From: Pseudonocardia benzenivorans CB1190
GTDB taxonomy: Bacteria > Actinomycetota > Actinomycetes > Mycobacteriales > Pseudonocardiaceae
Direction: 5' to 3'
Assembly: GCF_000196675.2 (NCBI RefSeq)
Contig: NC_015312.1
Span: 6,340,501-6,404,500 of the forward strand
Length of the DNA: 64,000 bases
Of the stretch, positions 8,534 to 18,036 are shown piece after piece (positions within the stretch are counted from its first letter, which is position 1; each line of letters starts with the position of its first letter). Below the pieces are notes generated by a model. The model worked only from the letters and a program-made list of their open reading frames with translations. It was not told the origin of the DNA and searched no databases. Both the position numbers and the translations under genes were made by a program.

Positions 8534-10102
8534 TCAGCTCGACCCGGTGCGGTACTCGGTGGCGATGTACTCGGCCTGCCGGATCGCGAGCGCCACGATC
8601 GTGAGGGTCGGGTTCGCCGCCGCGCCGGTGGTGAACACGCTGCCGTCGGAGACGAACAGGTTCGGCACGTCGTGCGCACGCCCGAACCGGTCGACGACCC
8701 CGTCCCCGGGGCGCCGGCTCATCCGGCAGGTGCCCAGGTTGTGGGTCGAGGGGTAGGGCGGCGTCTCGACGACCCGCGTCGCCCCGACCGCGTTGTAGAC
8801 GGCCGCGCCCTGCCGCTGGGCGTGGCTGCGCATCGCGACGTCGTTCGCGTGGTCGTCGAAGTGCACGTTGGCCACGGGCAGCCCGTGCGCGTCGACGGTG
8901 CCCCCGGACAGCGTGACGCGGTTGGTCTCCTGCGGCATGTCCTCGCCGACGATCCACATGCCGGCGGTGTTGAGGTAGCCGTCGACGATCTCGGTCAGCG
9001 ACGGGCCCCAGCTGCCCGGCGCGACGAACTTCGCGAAGAACGCCGGGCCGAGCGCGATCGTCTCCATGTAGTAGCCGCCGACGAAGCCCCGGTCGGTGTC
9101 GAGGCGCGACTCGTCGGCGATCACGCCCGCCATCGTCTCGCCGCGGTACATCCGGACGGGTTTGTCGAACTGGCCCCAGACCGTGGCGGTCGTGTGGCGC
9201 ATGTAGTTCCGACCGACCTGACCGGACGAGTTCGCCAACCCGTCGGGGAACCCGGCCGAGGCCGAGAGCAGCAACAGCCGTGCGGACTCGATCGAGTTGC
9301 CCGCCACGCACACCACCGCGGCCCGCTGACGCCGGAGACTGCCGTCGCGGTCGACGTAGAGCACGCCGGTCGCCCGGCCGGTCGAGTCGTGCAGGATCTG
9401 GACGACGTGACTCTCCGGGCGCAGGTCCAGCAACCCGGTGGCCTCGGCCTTGGGCAGTTCGGCGACCAGGGTCGACCACTTCGACCCGTGCTTGTCGCCC
9501 TGGAAGTTGAACCCGTCCTGGACCGTCGCGGGCCGACCGTCGTAGGGCTCGGCGTTGGTGGCGTAGGGACCGGTGGCGTAGTCGCGGTAGCCCACCTTCT
9601 CCGCACCGTTGGCGAAGACCTTGTAGTTGTTGTTGGCCGGCAACGGCGGACGCCCGTGCCGGTGCGAGACACCCATCTTGATCTCGGCCCGGTCGTAGTA
9701 GGGCTCGAGCTCGGAGAGCGTGATCGGCCAGTCGAGCAGGTTCGCCCCGTCGAGGTCGCCGTAGGTCGAGCGGGCGGTGAGCTCGTGCGCCTTGAACCGC
9801 GGGCAGGCACCCGCCCAGTGCGTCGACGTGCCACCGACGGCCTTGACGATCCAGGCCGGCAGGGTCGGGAAGTCGCGGGCGATGCCCCAGCTCCCGGTCG
9901 CGGTCCGCGGGTCGGTCCAGGCCATCTGGTCGAAGGCCTTCCACTCGTCGTTGTGGTAGTCCGCCCCCGTCAGGTGCGGACCGGCCTCGAGAACGACGGT
10001 CTTGAACCCGCGCCGGCACAGTTCGTTCGCGAGGGTGCCGCCACCGGCTCCGGAGCCGACGACCACCACCACATCGGAGTCGTCGTGGTCGAATCGCGTC
10101 AT
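8534..10102 (-). CDS. GMC-family FAD-dependent oxidoreductase
   Basis: A 522-residue flavoprotein. The N-terminal dinucleotide fold VVVVGSGAGGGTLANEL (about 12-28) and FAD-adjacent LEAG are seen. The GMC C-terminal region has HNLGTCRMS with the catalytic His, then NLFVSDGSVFTTGAAANPTLTIVALAIR. It is closest in layout to bacterial alcohol/gluconate-type GMC dehydrogenases that work with a small subunit-3 partner. That partner is encoded directly upstream with a 4-bp ATGA overlap. The expected role is oxidation of a sugar, polyol or alcohol, with electrons passed to a carrier; the substrate is unknown. Confidence 0.88.
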   Translation of the reverse strand: MTRFDHDDSDVVVVVGSGAGGGTLANELCRRGFKTVVLEAGPHLTGADYHNDEWKAFDQMAWTDPRTATGSWGIARDFPTLPAWIVKAVGGTSTHWAGACPRFKAHELTARSTYGDLDGANLLDWPITLSELEPYYDRAEIKMGVSHRHGRPPLPANNNYKVFANGAEKVGYRDYATGPYATNAEPYDGRPATVQDGFNFQGDKHGSKWSTLVAELPKAEATGLLDLRPESHVVQILHDSTGRATGVLYVDRDGSLRRQRAAVVCVAGNSIESARLLLLSASAGFPDGLANSSGQVGRNYMRHTTATVWGQFDKPVRMYRGETMAGVIADESRLDTDRGFVGGYYMETIALGPAFFAKFVAPGSWGPSLTEIVDGYLNTAGMWIVGEDMPQETNRVTLSGGTVDAHGLPVANVHFDDHANDVAMRSHAQRQGAAVYNAVGATRVVETPPYPSTHNLGTCRMSRRPGDGVVDRFGRAHDVPNLFVSDGSVFTTGAAANPTLTIVALAIRQAEYIATEYRTGSS

Positions 10103-10533
10103 GCCGGGGCCTCCTGGCTCTCGATGCGGGGGTCGGGCAGCCAGTCCAGGTCGTCGAACCCGCGGTCGACGTAGCCGCCCTTGTCGTACGAGGCACCCTC
10201 GTAGCCGAGGACGTCCCACACCTCGTGGTCGTCGTAGAGGGCCACGATCGCCACGTCCAGGACCGCGGTGAGGAACGGGGTCCCGGTGAGCTCCCTCAGC
10301 ACGACCCCGGCGGTCTCGCCGTCGAGCTGCGAGAACGCGACGTCGCGCTGCTCGTCGAGATCGCTCAGCCCCTGCAGCAGCAGCGCGTGCAGGCGCGGGT
10401 CGGCGGCAGCCGCGTCGGCGACCGCGCCTGCCGTGCGCTCGTAGGGACCGAGCGGGAACGTGCGGTGCGGGAACGCGGCCCGCAGCAGGTCGACCAGCGT
10501 TCGGCGCTGGCCGTCGGACATCAGGGTTCTCAC
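10099..10533 (-). CDS. Gluconate 2-dehydrogenase subunit 3-like protein
   Basis: A 144-residue protein with the compact helical pattern of gluconate 2-dehydrogenase subunit 3. The segments VVLRELTGTPFLTAVLDVAIVALYDDHEVWDVLGYEG and DKGGYVDRGFDDLDWLPDP are characteristic of partners of GMC dehydrogenases. No twin-arginine signal is visible, unlike many family members, so the complex is probably cytoplasmic. The GTG at 10533 has AAGGA about eight bases upstream. It overlaps the GMC gene by 4 bp, consistent with a two-subunit enzyme. Confidence 0.82.
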   Translation of the reverse strand: MRTLMSDGQRRTLVDLLRAAFPHRTFPLGPYERTAGAVADAAAADPRLHALLLQGLSDLDEQRDVAFSQLDGETAGVVLRELTGTPFLTAVLDVAIVALYDDHEVWDVLGYEGASYDKGGYVDRGFDDLDWLPDPRIESQEAPA

Positions 10534-10583
10534 GGTGTTGTTCCTTCCATGTGTCGACGACCCCGGCGCGGACGGTCCGAGCA

Positions 10584-10613
10584 GGGTCGTGATCGGGCGG
10601 GTCGTGATCGGGC
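10584..10613 (+). repeat. 15-bp direct repeat, two copies
   Basis: GGGTCGTGATCGGGC occurs at 10584-10598 and again at 10599-10613 without a spacer. It lies between the subunit-3 gene start (10533) and the end of the AcoR-like regulator gene (10693), so it could be part of the dehydrogenase promoter region or simply a slippage product. Confidence 0.7.
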
Positions 10614-10692
10614 GGGCCGGGGGAAGCGGGCAGGCGAGGACTGCGCGACGGCCGGCGTCGCGCGGGTCGGGACCGCAGCGTCGTACGGGCGC

Positions 10693-12204
10693 CTACCGGG
10701 CGGACCCCTCGCGCGTGTCCCGGAGGCCGTAGACCTCGATCCGGCGGTACAGGGTCGCTCTGCTGATCCCGAGCCGGACGGCCGCCTCGGTCATCGTGAT
10801 GCCCGGCTCGGCCAGGCAGCGCAGGATCTCGTCGCGCTCGACGGTCTCGATCCGCGAGAGGACCCGCCGCGGGGCACCGCTGACGAGCTCCGCCGGCAGG
10901 TGCTCGACGTCGACCATGTCGCTGCGGGCCGCGGCGATGTCGACCACGCTGCGGAGCTGCTCGACGTTGCCGGGCCAGTCGTAGGCCGTGAGGCTGCGCC
11001 GGGCCGCCGCGGTGAACCCGACCTCGCGATGCCGCCGCCGCGCGGCGAACGCACTGGCCAACGGCAGGATGTCCGCGCGACGCCGCCGCAGCGGAGGCAG
11101 CTCGACGTAGGTGTCGACGAGCGGGCGCAGGGGCTCGGGCACCGTGCTCGCGTCGCGCGCGGTGAACGCGACGGCGGGCCGAGGCCCGTCGGGACCGGCG
11201 TCCGGGGCCGACGCCACCCCGTGGAGATGCCCGCTCAGCTTCGTCGCGGCGAGGGAGGACAGCTCGTCGACCTCGCTCACGACGATGCTCGTCGCCTCCT
11301 TGCCCAGCTCAGGGCCCCAGAGGTCCAGCCACGCCGCGGTGTCCCGCGGGGCGGGCGGGCGCGCCACCAGCACCCGGCCACGCGGATGGGTCCGCGCCAG
11401 CGCCTCCGTCAGCAACGACCGCCTGCCGACACCGTCCTCGCCGACGACGGCGACCACCCGACCCGCCGAGAGGGCCGCCTCGACCTCCGCCACGGCCGTG
11501 CGCCAGCCGGCCGAGAGCGCCACGGCCGACGTCCCCGGTGGACGCAGGAACACCCGGAACACCTGGCCGTGCGGGGCCGGTCGCGGCGACCGCCCACGAT
11601 GGCGCGCCAGCATCAGGGCCGTCGTGCTGCTGGCAGCACTCTGCGCGAGTGCCAGCAGCATGTTGTCCGACTGCTGCGCCCACGTCGTCAGGTTGACGGT
11701 GCCCGCCAGCTCGCCGGTGACCGGATCCAGCACGGGTGCAGCCGCGCACGTGTAGCCCCAGAGCTCGGCACAGAAGTGCTGGTCGGCACGCACGAGTGCG
11801 GGTGCGCGGTCCGCCAGCGCGAGACCCAGGCCGGTCGTGCCGGCCTCGCGCTCGCCGTAGTCGAAACCCGGTGCCAGGTAGACCGAGTCCAGCGCCGACA
11901 GCAGTGACCGCTCGCGGCACAACCGGGTGAGCACGACCCCGTCCGGATCGGTCAGCATCAGGCTGATCGGCTCGTTCGCCAGCGTCTCCTGCAGACCGCC
12001 GATGACGTCCAGTCCGGAGCGGAAGAACAACGACTCCTCGTCCACCGATCCGCTGAACGCCGGCGCGACCTCGTCGAGTGACGCGCCGAACTCGGTGCTG
12101 CGCCGCCACGACGCGGCGAGCCGGTCGGAGACGACGGAACCCGCGCCGACCGCGACCGGCCGTGCGATCTGCTCCCGTTCCGAGAGCGAAGCCGAACCGT
12201 CCAT
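10693..12204 (-). CDS. AcoR-like GAF/AAA/Fis transcriptional activator lacking a GAFTGA loop
   Basis: A 503-residue regulator. Residues about 60-200 form a GAF-like sensor (AGTTGLGLALADRAPALV). About 230-430 is a degenerate NtrC-type AAA domain: the Walker-A-like site reads GEDGVGRRSLL and no GAFTGA is visible. The C-terminus holds a Fis helix-turn-helix (MTEAAVRLGISRATLYRRIEVYGL). Actinobacteria lack sigma-54, so this group must activate another holoenzyme. A perfect 15-bp palindrome lies 85 bp upstream of its start. It is upstream of the GMC/subunit-3 pair on the same strand and may regulate it. Confidence 0.85.
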   Translation of the reverse strand: MDGSASLSEREQIARPVAVGAGSVVSDRLAASWRRSTEFGASLDEVAPAFSGSVDEESLFFRSGLDVIGGLQETLANEPISLMLTDPDGVVLTRLCRERSLLSALDSVYLAPGFDYGEREAGTTGLGLALADRAPALVRADQHFCAELWGYTCAAAPVLDPVTGELAGTVNLTTWAQQSDNMLLALAQSAASSTTALMLARHRGRSPRPAPHGQVFRVFLRPPGTSAVALSAGWRTAVAEVEAALSAGRVVAVVGEDGVGRRSLLTEALARTHPRGRVLVARPPAPRDTAAWLDLWGPELGKEATSIVVSEVDELSSLAATKLSGHLHGVASAPDAGPDGPRPAVAFTARDASTVPEPLRPLVDTYVELPPLRRRRADILPLASAFAARRRHREVGFTAAARRSLTAYDWPGNVEQLRSVVDIAAARSDMVDVEHLPAELVSGAPRRVLSRIETVERDEILRCLAEPGITMTEAAVRLGISRATLYRRIEVYGLRDTREGSAR

Positions 12205-12288
12205 CCCCCGCGAACCTCCGACGCGTCGATGCGCTCATCAGCGGTTCGAACTGTGGCACACGGGGCGCGGCCGTCGCACCGGCTCGAC

Positions 12289-12303
12289 GTCTCAGCCTGA
12301 GAC
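12289..12303. promoter_or_regulatory. Candidate operator GTCTCAG-C-CTGAGAC
   Basis: A perfect inverted repeat, 7 bp on each side of a single C, in the 269-bp region between the AcoR-like gene (start 12204, minus) and the NAD-glutamate dehydrogenase gene (start 12474, plus). Its position and dyad symmetry suggest a dimeric regulator site, with the adjacent Fis-type regulator the obvious candidate. Not proven. Confidence 0.5.
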
Positions 12304-12473
12304 AACGGCATCGCCGGTGCGCGGCACCCTCCCCGACCGGTCGCGTCGGCGCATGTCGTACCTCGACGACGCGCGACCCGGGCGAGACCGTGACCGCGGG
12401 GCCGACCGCCACCCTCGCCCGCCGCCGCGATCCCCGCTAGGGTAAGCGGCCCCGTCGCAGGTGGGGGTGGCTG

Positions 12474-15400
12474 ATGAGCCGAGCAACCGAGGACGCGCCG
12501 GCCGAGGCCGCTCCGCCCGCGGACCCGGCGGCGAGTCCGCTGCCCGAGGAGCTGCACCGGCTCTACGCCCGCCACGCCGCGGCCGCCGTCGTCGGCTTCG
12601 ACGATCCCGCCGACGCGCTCGACGCCGCTGCTCGCGCGCACCTCCGCCTCGCCGCCCGCCGCGCCCCCCGGACCTCGGTCGTCGACATCCACGGGGACCT
12701 CGAGAGGGACGGCCGCGCGGAGATCGACGGGGACATCGGCGGGGACGTCCCCGGCGACATCGAGGAGGCCGCGGGCTCCTCGACCGTCGTCGACCTGGTC
12801 ACCGACGAGACCCCCGCGCTGGTGCCGTCGGTGCTCGCCGGGATCGGACGGGTCGGCCGGCAGGTCCACCACGTCGTGCACGCGATGGTCGTGGTGCGTC
12901 GGGACCCCGACGGGCGGCTGCGCGCCGTCGACGCCGCCGCCGACCCGGACGACCCGCCCGCCGGCGCTCTCGTCGAGGCCTGGATACGGCTCGGGCTCGA
13001 CCCGGCCGCACCCGAGGAGGGCGAGGATCTCGGCGCCGAGCTCGACGAGGTGCTCGCGGCCGTACACGACGTCGCCGCCGACGTGGCCCGCCTCGCCGAC
13101 ACCGTGCTGGCCGTGGCCGCGGAGCTCTCCGGGGCCACCGAGCTGTCCGGCGCGAACGCCTCGACCGAGCGCGACGACGCGGCGCGGCTGCTGCACTGGC
13201 TCGCCGACGGCCACTTCAGCTTCCTGGGCTATCGCCGGTACGAGGCCGTCGGCACGACGCTGCGGGCCGTGCCGGGTTCGGGGTTGGGCGTGTTGCGTCA
13301 CAACGGAGTCCGCGACGGCATCCCCGATGTGGTCGGCGACCGGCCGCTGGTCGTGCTCACCCGCGCCGACGCCCCCAGCCGGGTGCTGCGCCCGGAGTAC
13401 CCCTACGACGTCGTGATCGGGATCGTCGACGAGCACGGCCACACCGTCGGGGGGCACCGGTTCATCGGGCTGTTCACAACCGCGGCCCTGCACGAGCACG
13501 TCCTGGACACCCCGATCGTCGAGCGGCGGGTGCGCGCCGCGATCCATCGGGCGGGAGTGCCGGTCGAGTCCTGGAGCGGCCAGCAGCTGCTCGACGTGCT
13601 GTCGCGCTGCCCGCGCGAGGAGCTGTTCTGGGCGAGCGAGCAGGCCCTGCACGAGACCGCCGTCGGGGTGCTGACCCTGGCCCACGACCGGCGGCTGCTG
13701 CTGACGGTGCACGCGGAGCCCTACGGCCGCTTCCTGTCCTGCCTGGTGTATCTCCCCCATGACCGCTACTCACCGCAGGCGCGCTCGGCGATGCAGCGGG
13801 TGCTGCTGCGCGAGCTCGACGGCTGGCGTGTCGACCACAGCGTCACCGTCGGGGAGACGGGGCCGGTGCAGGTGCACTTCACCGTCCACGTGGGCGCGGC
13901 CGCGCCCCCACCGGATCGGGAGCGGCTGCGCGCCCAGCTCGCCGCGGCCATCCTGACCTGGGACGACTGGGTCATCGACGCGGCGGGCAGGGACGCCGAG
14001 CAGATCGCGGAGTACCTGCCGGGGCTGCCGCAGGCCTACCGCGACGACGTCGACCCGGTGCGCGCGGTCGCAGATCTGCGACGCGTGCGCGACCTTGGCG
14101 TCGATCCGCACCTGGAGCTGGCCGGTGAGCCCGACGACCTGCACTTCCGGCTCGTCGTGGCCGGCGCCCCGGTGTCGCTGTCGGCGGTGCTGCCGGTCCT
14201 GCAGAGTCTCGGCGTCGACGTCCTCGACGAGCGCTCCTACGAGATCGTCCGGCCCGACGGGGTCGGCTGCCGGCTCTACGACTTCGGGCTCTCGGCCGAC
14301 GCCGCGACCCGGCTCCCGTTGTCGGGCCGCGGCGGGCAGGACGCCCGCGACCGGTTCTGCGCGGCGTTCCACGCGGCCTGGTCGGGGGCCGCGGAGACCG
14401 ACCGGTTCAACGCCCTGGTCCTGCACGCCGGCCTCGGCTGGCGCGAGGTCGCGGTGCTGCGCGCCTACGCGCGCTACGCGTCCCAGCTCGGCGGCCCGTT
14501 CGGGCGACGATACGTCGCCGACATCCTGCTCGCGCACCCCGACGCGGCACGGGCGCTGGTCGCACTGTTCCGGGCCCGCTTCGATCCGGCGCCGCCGGCG
14601 GCCACCCTGGAGCGGCGGTGCTCCGAGGCGCTCGCCACCGCGCGGGCCCTGATCGACGACGTCACCAGCCTGGACGCCGACCGGATACTGCGGGGACACC
14701 TGTCGATGATCATGGCGACGTTGCGGACGAACTGGTTCCGGGATCGGCCGTACTTCTCCTTCAAGATCGATCCGGGTGCGGTGCCGGACATGCCGTCCCC
14801 GCGGCCACGGTTCGAGATCTTCGTGTACTCGCCGCGGATGGAGGGGGTGCATCTGCGGTTCGGGCCGGTCGCTCGGGGCGGGTTGCGCTGGTCGGACCGT
14901 CCGCAGGACTACCGGACCGAGATCCTGGGACTGGTCAAGGCACAGATGGTCAAGAACGCGGTGATCGTGCCGGTGGGGGCCAAGGGCGGATTCGTGGTGG
15001 CCGCGGCGGCGCCGGACCCGGCCGAGGTGGAGGCCTGCTACCGGATCTTCATCGCGGCGCTGCTGGACGTGACCGACAACCTTGTCGACGGGGCGACGGT
15101 CGCGCCGCCGGGGGTGGTGCGCCACGACGGGGACGACTCCTACCTGGTGGTGGCCGCGGACAAGGGCACGGCGCGGTTCTCCGACGTGGCCAACGAGGTC
15201 GCCGCCGAGTACGGCTTCTGGCTCGGCGACGCGTTCGCCTCGGGTGGCTCGGTGGGCTACGACCACAAGGCGATGGGCATCACCGCGCGCGGCGCGTGGG
15301 AGTCGGTGAAACGCCACTTCCGCGAGCTGGGGGTGGACACCCAGTCGCAGGACTTCACCGTGGTCGGGATCGGGGACATGTCCGGGGACGTGTTCGGCAA

Positions 15401-16982
15401 CGGGATGCTGCTGTCCCCGCACATCCGGTTGGTGGCCGCGTTCGATCATCGGCACGTGTTCGTCGACCCGGACCCGGATCCCGCGGCGGGGTGGGCCGAG
15501 CGGGCCCGGTTGTTCGCGCTGGCGCGGTCGTCGTGGGACGACTACGACAGCGCCGCGCTCAGCCCGGGGGGCGGGGTGTGGCCGCGCACCGCCAAGTCGG
15601 TACCCGTCGGCCCACAGCTGCGGGCGGCCCTGGGGCTGGCCGCGGACATCGAGCGGTTGAGCCCGCCGGAGCTGGTGCGGGCGATCCTGTTGGCGCCGGT
15701 GGATCTCCTGTGGAACGGCGGGATCGGTACCTACGTCAAGGCCTCGACCGAGAGCCATGGCGAGGCCGGGGACAAGGCCAACGACGCGGTCCGCGTCGAC
15801 GGTCGGGCACTACGGGTGCGGGTGATCGGGGAGGGCGGCAACCTCGGGCTGACCCAGCGGGGGCGGATCGAGTTCGCACGCGCGGGCGGGCGGATCAACA
15901 CCGACGCGATCGACAACTCGGCCGGGGTGGACTGCTCCGACCACGAGGTCAACATCAAGATCCTGCTGGACCGGTTGGTGACGGCCGGGCAGCTGGACCG
16001 GGCGGGCCGCGACGCCCTGCTGGCGGAGATGACCGACGAGGTCGCCGAGCTGGTCCTGGCCGACAACATCGACCAGAACGCCGCCCTCGGTGTCGCCCGC
16101 GCCCACGCCGCCGACACCCTCCCGGTGCACGCCCGGATGATCGACGGGCTCGCCGGCCGCACCGGGCTCGACCGCGACCTCGAGGCACTCCCCCACCCCG
16201 GGGAGATCGACGAGCGGATCGCCGCCGGGCACGGACTCGCGTCACCCGAGCTCGCGGTCCTGCTCGCGCACACGAAGCTCGACATCAAGGCGGCCGTGCT
16301 GCGGACCGACCTGCCCGAGCGACCGGAGTTCGCCGACCGCCTGCCCGGCTACTTCCCTCGTCCGCTGCGCGAACGCTTTCCCGCCGCCGTCGCCGCCCAT
16401 CCGCTGCGTCGCGAGATCGTCGCGACGAGGCTGGTCAACGAGCTCGTCGACCGCGCCGGGATCACGTTCGCCCACCGGCTGGGCAGGGACGCGGCGGCGG
16501 GTGCGGACGACGTCGTGTCCGCGTTCCGCGTCGCGGTCACGGTGTTCGACCTGCCGGAGCTGTGGGCGCGGGTCACCGCGCTCCCGGGCTCGGTGCCGAC
16601 CGAGACGCTCGACGCGATCGCGGTCGCGACGCGGCGGCTCGTCGACGTCACCGCGCGCTGGCTGCTCGCGTACCGTCCGCGCCCGCTCGACGTCCCCGCC
16701 GAGATCGAGCGCTTCGCCGGACCGGTGCACCGCCTGCTGCCCGATCTGGGGTCACTGCTGCGGGGTGCCGAGTCCGCCGCGATGGCGAACCGCGCCACCG
16801 CCCTCGCCGGTCAGGGCGTCCCGGCCGCGCTCGCCGACCGGGTGGCGGCCCTGCCCGCGGCCCACGGCCTGCTCGACGTCGTCGAGGTCGCCGCACCCGC
16901 CCACCAGCTGCCGATCGAGGAGATCGCACGGCTCTACTTCACGCTCTCGGAACGCTCGGCGGCGCGCGTCACGGCCGGCTGA
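12474..16982 (+). CDS. gdh2: NAD-specific glutamate dehydrogenase, large type
   Basis: A 1502-residue protein of the very large (about 180 kDa class) NAD-dependent glutamate dehydrogenases, which convert L-glutamate to 2-oxoglutarate and ammonium. The N-terminal ~730 residues are the regulatory ACT-like region. The catalytic part includes LVKAQMVKNAVIVPVGAKGGFV near residue 822 and the NAD-domain segment FTVVGIGDMSGDVFGNGML. A helical C-terminal domain follows. Length is near the usual 1500-1650. GGGGGTGG precedes the ATG. Its 3' end overlaps the convergent SDR gene by 14 bp. Confidence 0.93.
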   Translation: MSRATEDAPAEAAPPADPAASPLPEELHRLYARHAAAAVVGFDDPADALDAAARAHLRLAARRAPRTSVVDIHGDLERDGRAEIDGDIGGDVPGDIEEAAGSSTVVDLVTDETPALVPSVLAGIGRVGRQVHHVVHAMVVVRRDPDGRLRAVDAAADPDDPPAGALVEAWIRLGLDPAAPEEGEDLGAELDEVLAAVHDVAADVARLADTVLAVAAELSGATELSGANASTERDDAARLLHWLADGHFSFLGYRRYEAVGTTLRAVPGSGLGVLRHNGVRDGIPDVVGDRPLVVLTRADAPSRVLRPEYPYDVVIGIVDEHGHTVGGHRFIGLFTTAALHEHVLDTPIVERRVRAAIHRAGVPVESWSGQQLLDVLSRCPREELFWASEQALHETAVGVLTLAHDRRLLLTVHAEPYGRFLSCLVYLPHDRYSPQARSAMQRVLLRELDGWRVDHSVTVGETGPVQVHFTVHVGAAAPPPDRERLRAQLAAAILTWDDWVIDAAGRDAEQIAEYLPGLPQAYRDDVDPVRAVADLRRVRDLGVDPHLELAGEPDDLHFRLVVAGAPVSLSAVLPVLQSLGVDVLDERSYEIVRPDGVGCRLYDFGLSADAATRLPLSGRGGQDARDRFCAAFHAAWSGAAETDRFNALVLHAGLGWREVAVLRAYARYASQLGGPFGRRYVADILLAHPDAARALVALFRARFDPAPPAATLERRCSEALATARALIDDVTSLDADRILRGHLSMIMATLRTNWFRDRPYFSFKIDPGAVPDMPSPRPRFEIFVYSPRMEGVHLRFGPVARGGLRWSDRPQDYRTEILGLVKAQMVKNAVIVPVGAKGGFVVAAAAPDPAEVEACYRIFIAALLDVTDNLVDGATVAPPGVVRHDGDDSYLVVAADKGTARFSDVANEVAAEYGFWLGDAFASGGSVGYDHKAMGITARGAWESVKRHFRELGVDTQSQDFTVVGIGDMSGDVFGNGMLLSPHIRLVAAFDHRHVFVDPDPDPAAGWAERARLFALARSSWDDYDSAALSPGGGVWPRTAKSVPVGPQLRAALGLAADIERLSPPELVRAILLAPVDLLWNGGIGTYVKASTESHGEAGDKANDAVRVDGRALRVRVIGEGGNLGLTQRGRIEFARAGGRINTDAIDNSAGVDCSDHEVNIKILLDRLVTAGQLDRAGRDALLAEMTDEVAELVLADNIDQNAALGVARAHAADTLPVHARMIDGLAGRTGLDRDLEALPHPGEIDERIAAGHGLASPELAVLLAHTKLDIKAAVLRTDLPERPEFADRLPGYFPRPLRERFPAAVAAHPLRREIVATRLVNELVDRAGITFAHRLGRDAAAGADDVVSAFRVAVTVFDLPELWARVTALPGSVPTETLDAIAVATRRLVDVTARWLLAYRPRPLDVPAEIERFAGPVHRLLPDLGSLLRGAESAAMANRATALAGQGVPAALADRVAALPAAHGLLDVVEVAAPAHQLPIEEIARLYFTLSERSAARVTAG

Positions 16983-17934
16983 CCCGGCGCACCGGCGGGC
17001 GCGGTGCGCCCGCGCGTTCCAACAGCTCGATGGTTCCCTCCCAGAGACGCCGCTCCCGGTCGCGGTCGTGCGCGACGGGATCGACGTCGACCACCCTCGA
17101 CTTGACCACGAACGCGCCGTCGCGCAGCTGCGCCCACCCGTCGTCGAGCGCCACCGCGGCCAGCAGCGGCCCCGAGCGTCGCGGGGTCGACACGCCCGGT
17201 ACCCGGCCCACGGCACGGCTGATCGCCCGGAACGCCGCGGGCGCCCCGCGGCCCAGCGCGGTGCCGGGCATCCAGCCCGGCTCGAACACCGACACGCCGA
17301 TCCCCTCACCGGCGCGGCGTTGCAGCTCATGCGCGTAGTACAGGATCGCCAGCTTGGCGTTGGAGTAGGCGACGCCCGAGGCCGCCATGCCCGGTTCCGC
17401 GTCGGCCGGCGCAGGGCGGGCGAGCTCGAGCGGGTCGGCCCACTCGGCCGCGGGCACGTGCAGCAGCCTGCGCCAGACGTTCGCGTGGTAGGTGTTCGAC
17501 CCGAGCAGCACGATCCGGGCCGGGGCGGTGAACGAGTCGAGCAGGTCACCGATGAGCTGGGCGTGGGCGAGGTGGTTCACCGCGAAGGTCAGCTCGTAGC
17601 CGTCGCGCGAGGCTCGCCGGGTGTCGCTCGACATGGTGCCCGCGTTGGCGACGAGCGCACGCAGCGGCCGGACGGTACCGGCGGCGAGCAGGTCGCGGAC
17701 GGTGGTCGCAGCGGCGCGGACGTCGCCGAGGCTCGACAGGTCGCAGCCGATCTCGTGGACGCGCGCGCCCCGCGCGCGGGCCTCCTCGGCGACCGCGGTC
17801 AGGTCGTTCCCGGCGCGCCCGACCAGCAGCAGGTCGGGGCGTCGCCCGCGCGGGCGGGCGGCCATGGCGAGCACGGCGTGCCGGCCGAGGTTGCGGGTCG
17901 GGCCGGTGAGCAGGACGGTTCCAGATCCGGTCAT
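16969..17934 (-). CDS. Short-chain dehydrogenase/reductase
   Basis: A 321-residue SDR. The cofactor site is the variant LLTGPTRNLGRHA at the N-terminus, followed by the NAG-type ALVANAGTMSS. The active-site pair Tyr-x3-Lys appears as YSNAKLA with an upstream Ser in VLLGSNTYH. The protein resembles retinol-dehydrogenase/protochlorophyllide-reductase-like SDRs. ATG at 17934 is the first Met after unrelated sequence. It is divergent (102 bp) from the MmyB-type regulator, a frequent actinobacterial pairing in which the regulator controls the SDR. The substrate is unknown. Confidence 0.85.
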   Translation of the reverse strand: MTGSGTVLLTGPTRNLGRHAVLAMAARPRGRRPDLLLVGRAGNDLTAVAEEARARGARVHEIGCDLSSLGDVRAAATTVRDLLAAGTVRPLRALVANAGTMSSDTRRASRDGYELTFAVNHLAHAQLIGDLLDSFTAPARIVLLGSNTYHANVWRRLLHVPAAEWADPLELARPAPADAEPGMAASGVAYSNAKLAILYYAHELQRRAGEGIGVSVFEPGWMPGTALGRGAPAAFRAISRAVGRVPGVSTPRRSGPLLAAVALDDGWAQLRDGAFVVKSRVVDVDPVAHDRDRERRLWEGTIELLERAGAPRPPVRRVSRP

Positions 17935-18036
17935 GGCCCCAGCGTGCGCGACCGGACGGGCCGCAGGCAGTCGTCCCGTCTTCGTAGGACCGCCAGGACC
18001 AGGACAACCGTGCCGGCTCCGCGCAGACTGGAACGC

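Noticed and set aside
13770..15758. A 662-codon minus-strand frame within gdh2
   Set aside because: No recognisable domain, and the opposite strand encodes the conserved catalytic core of NAD-glutamate dehydrogenase.
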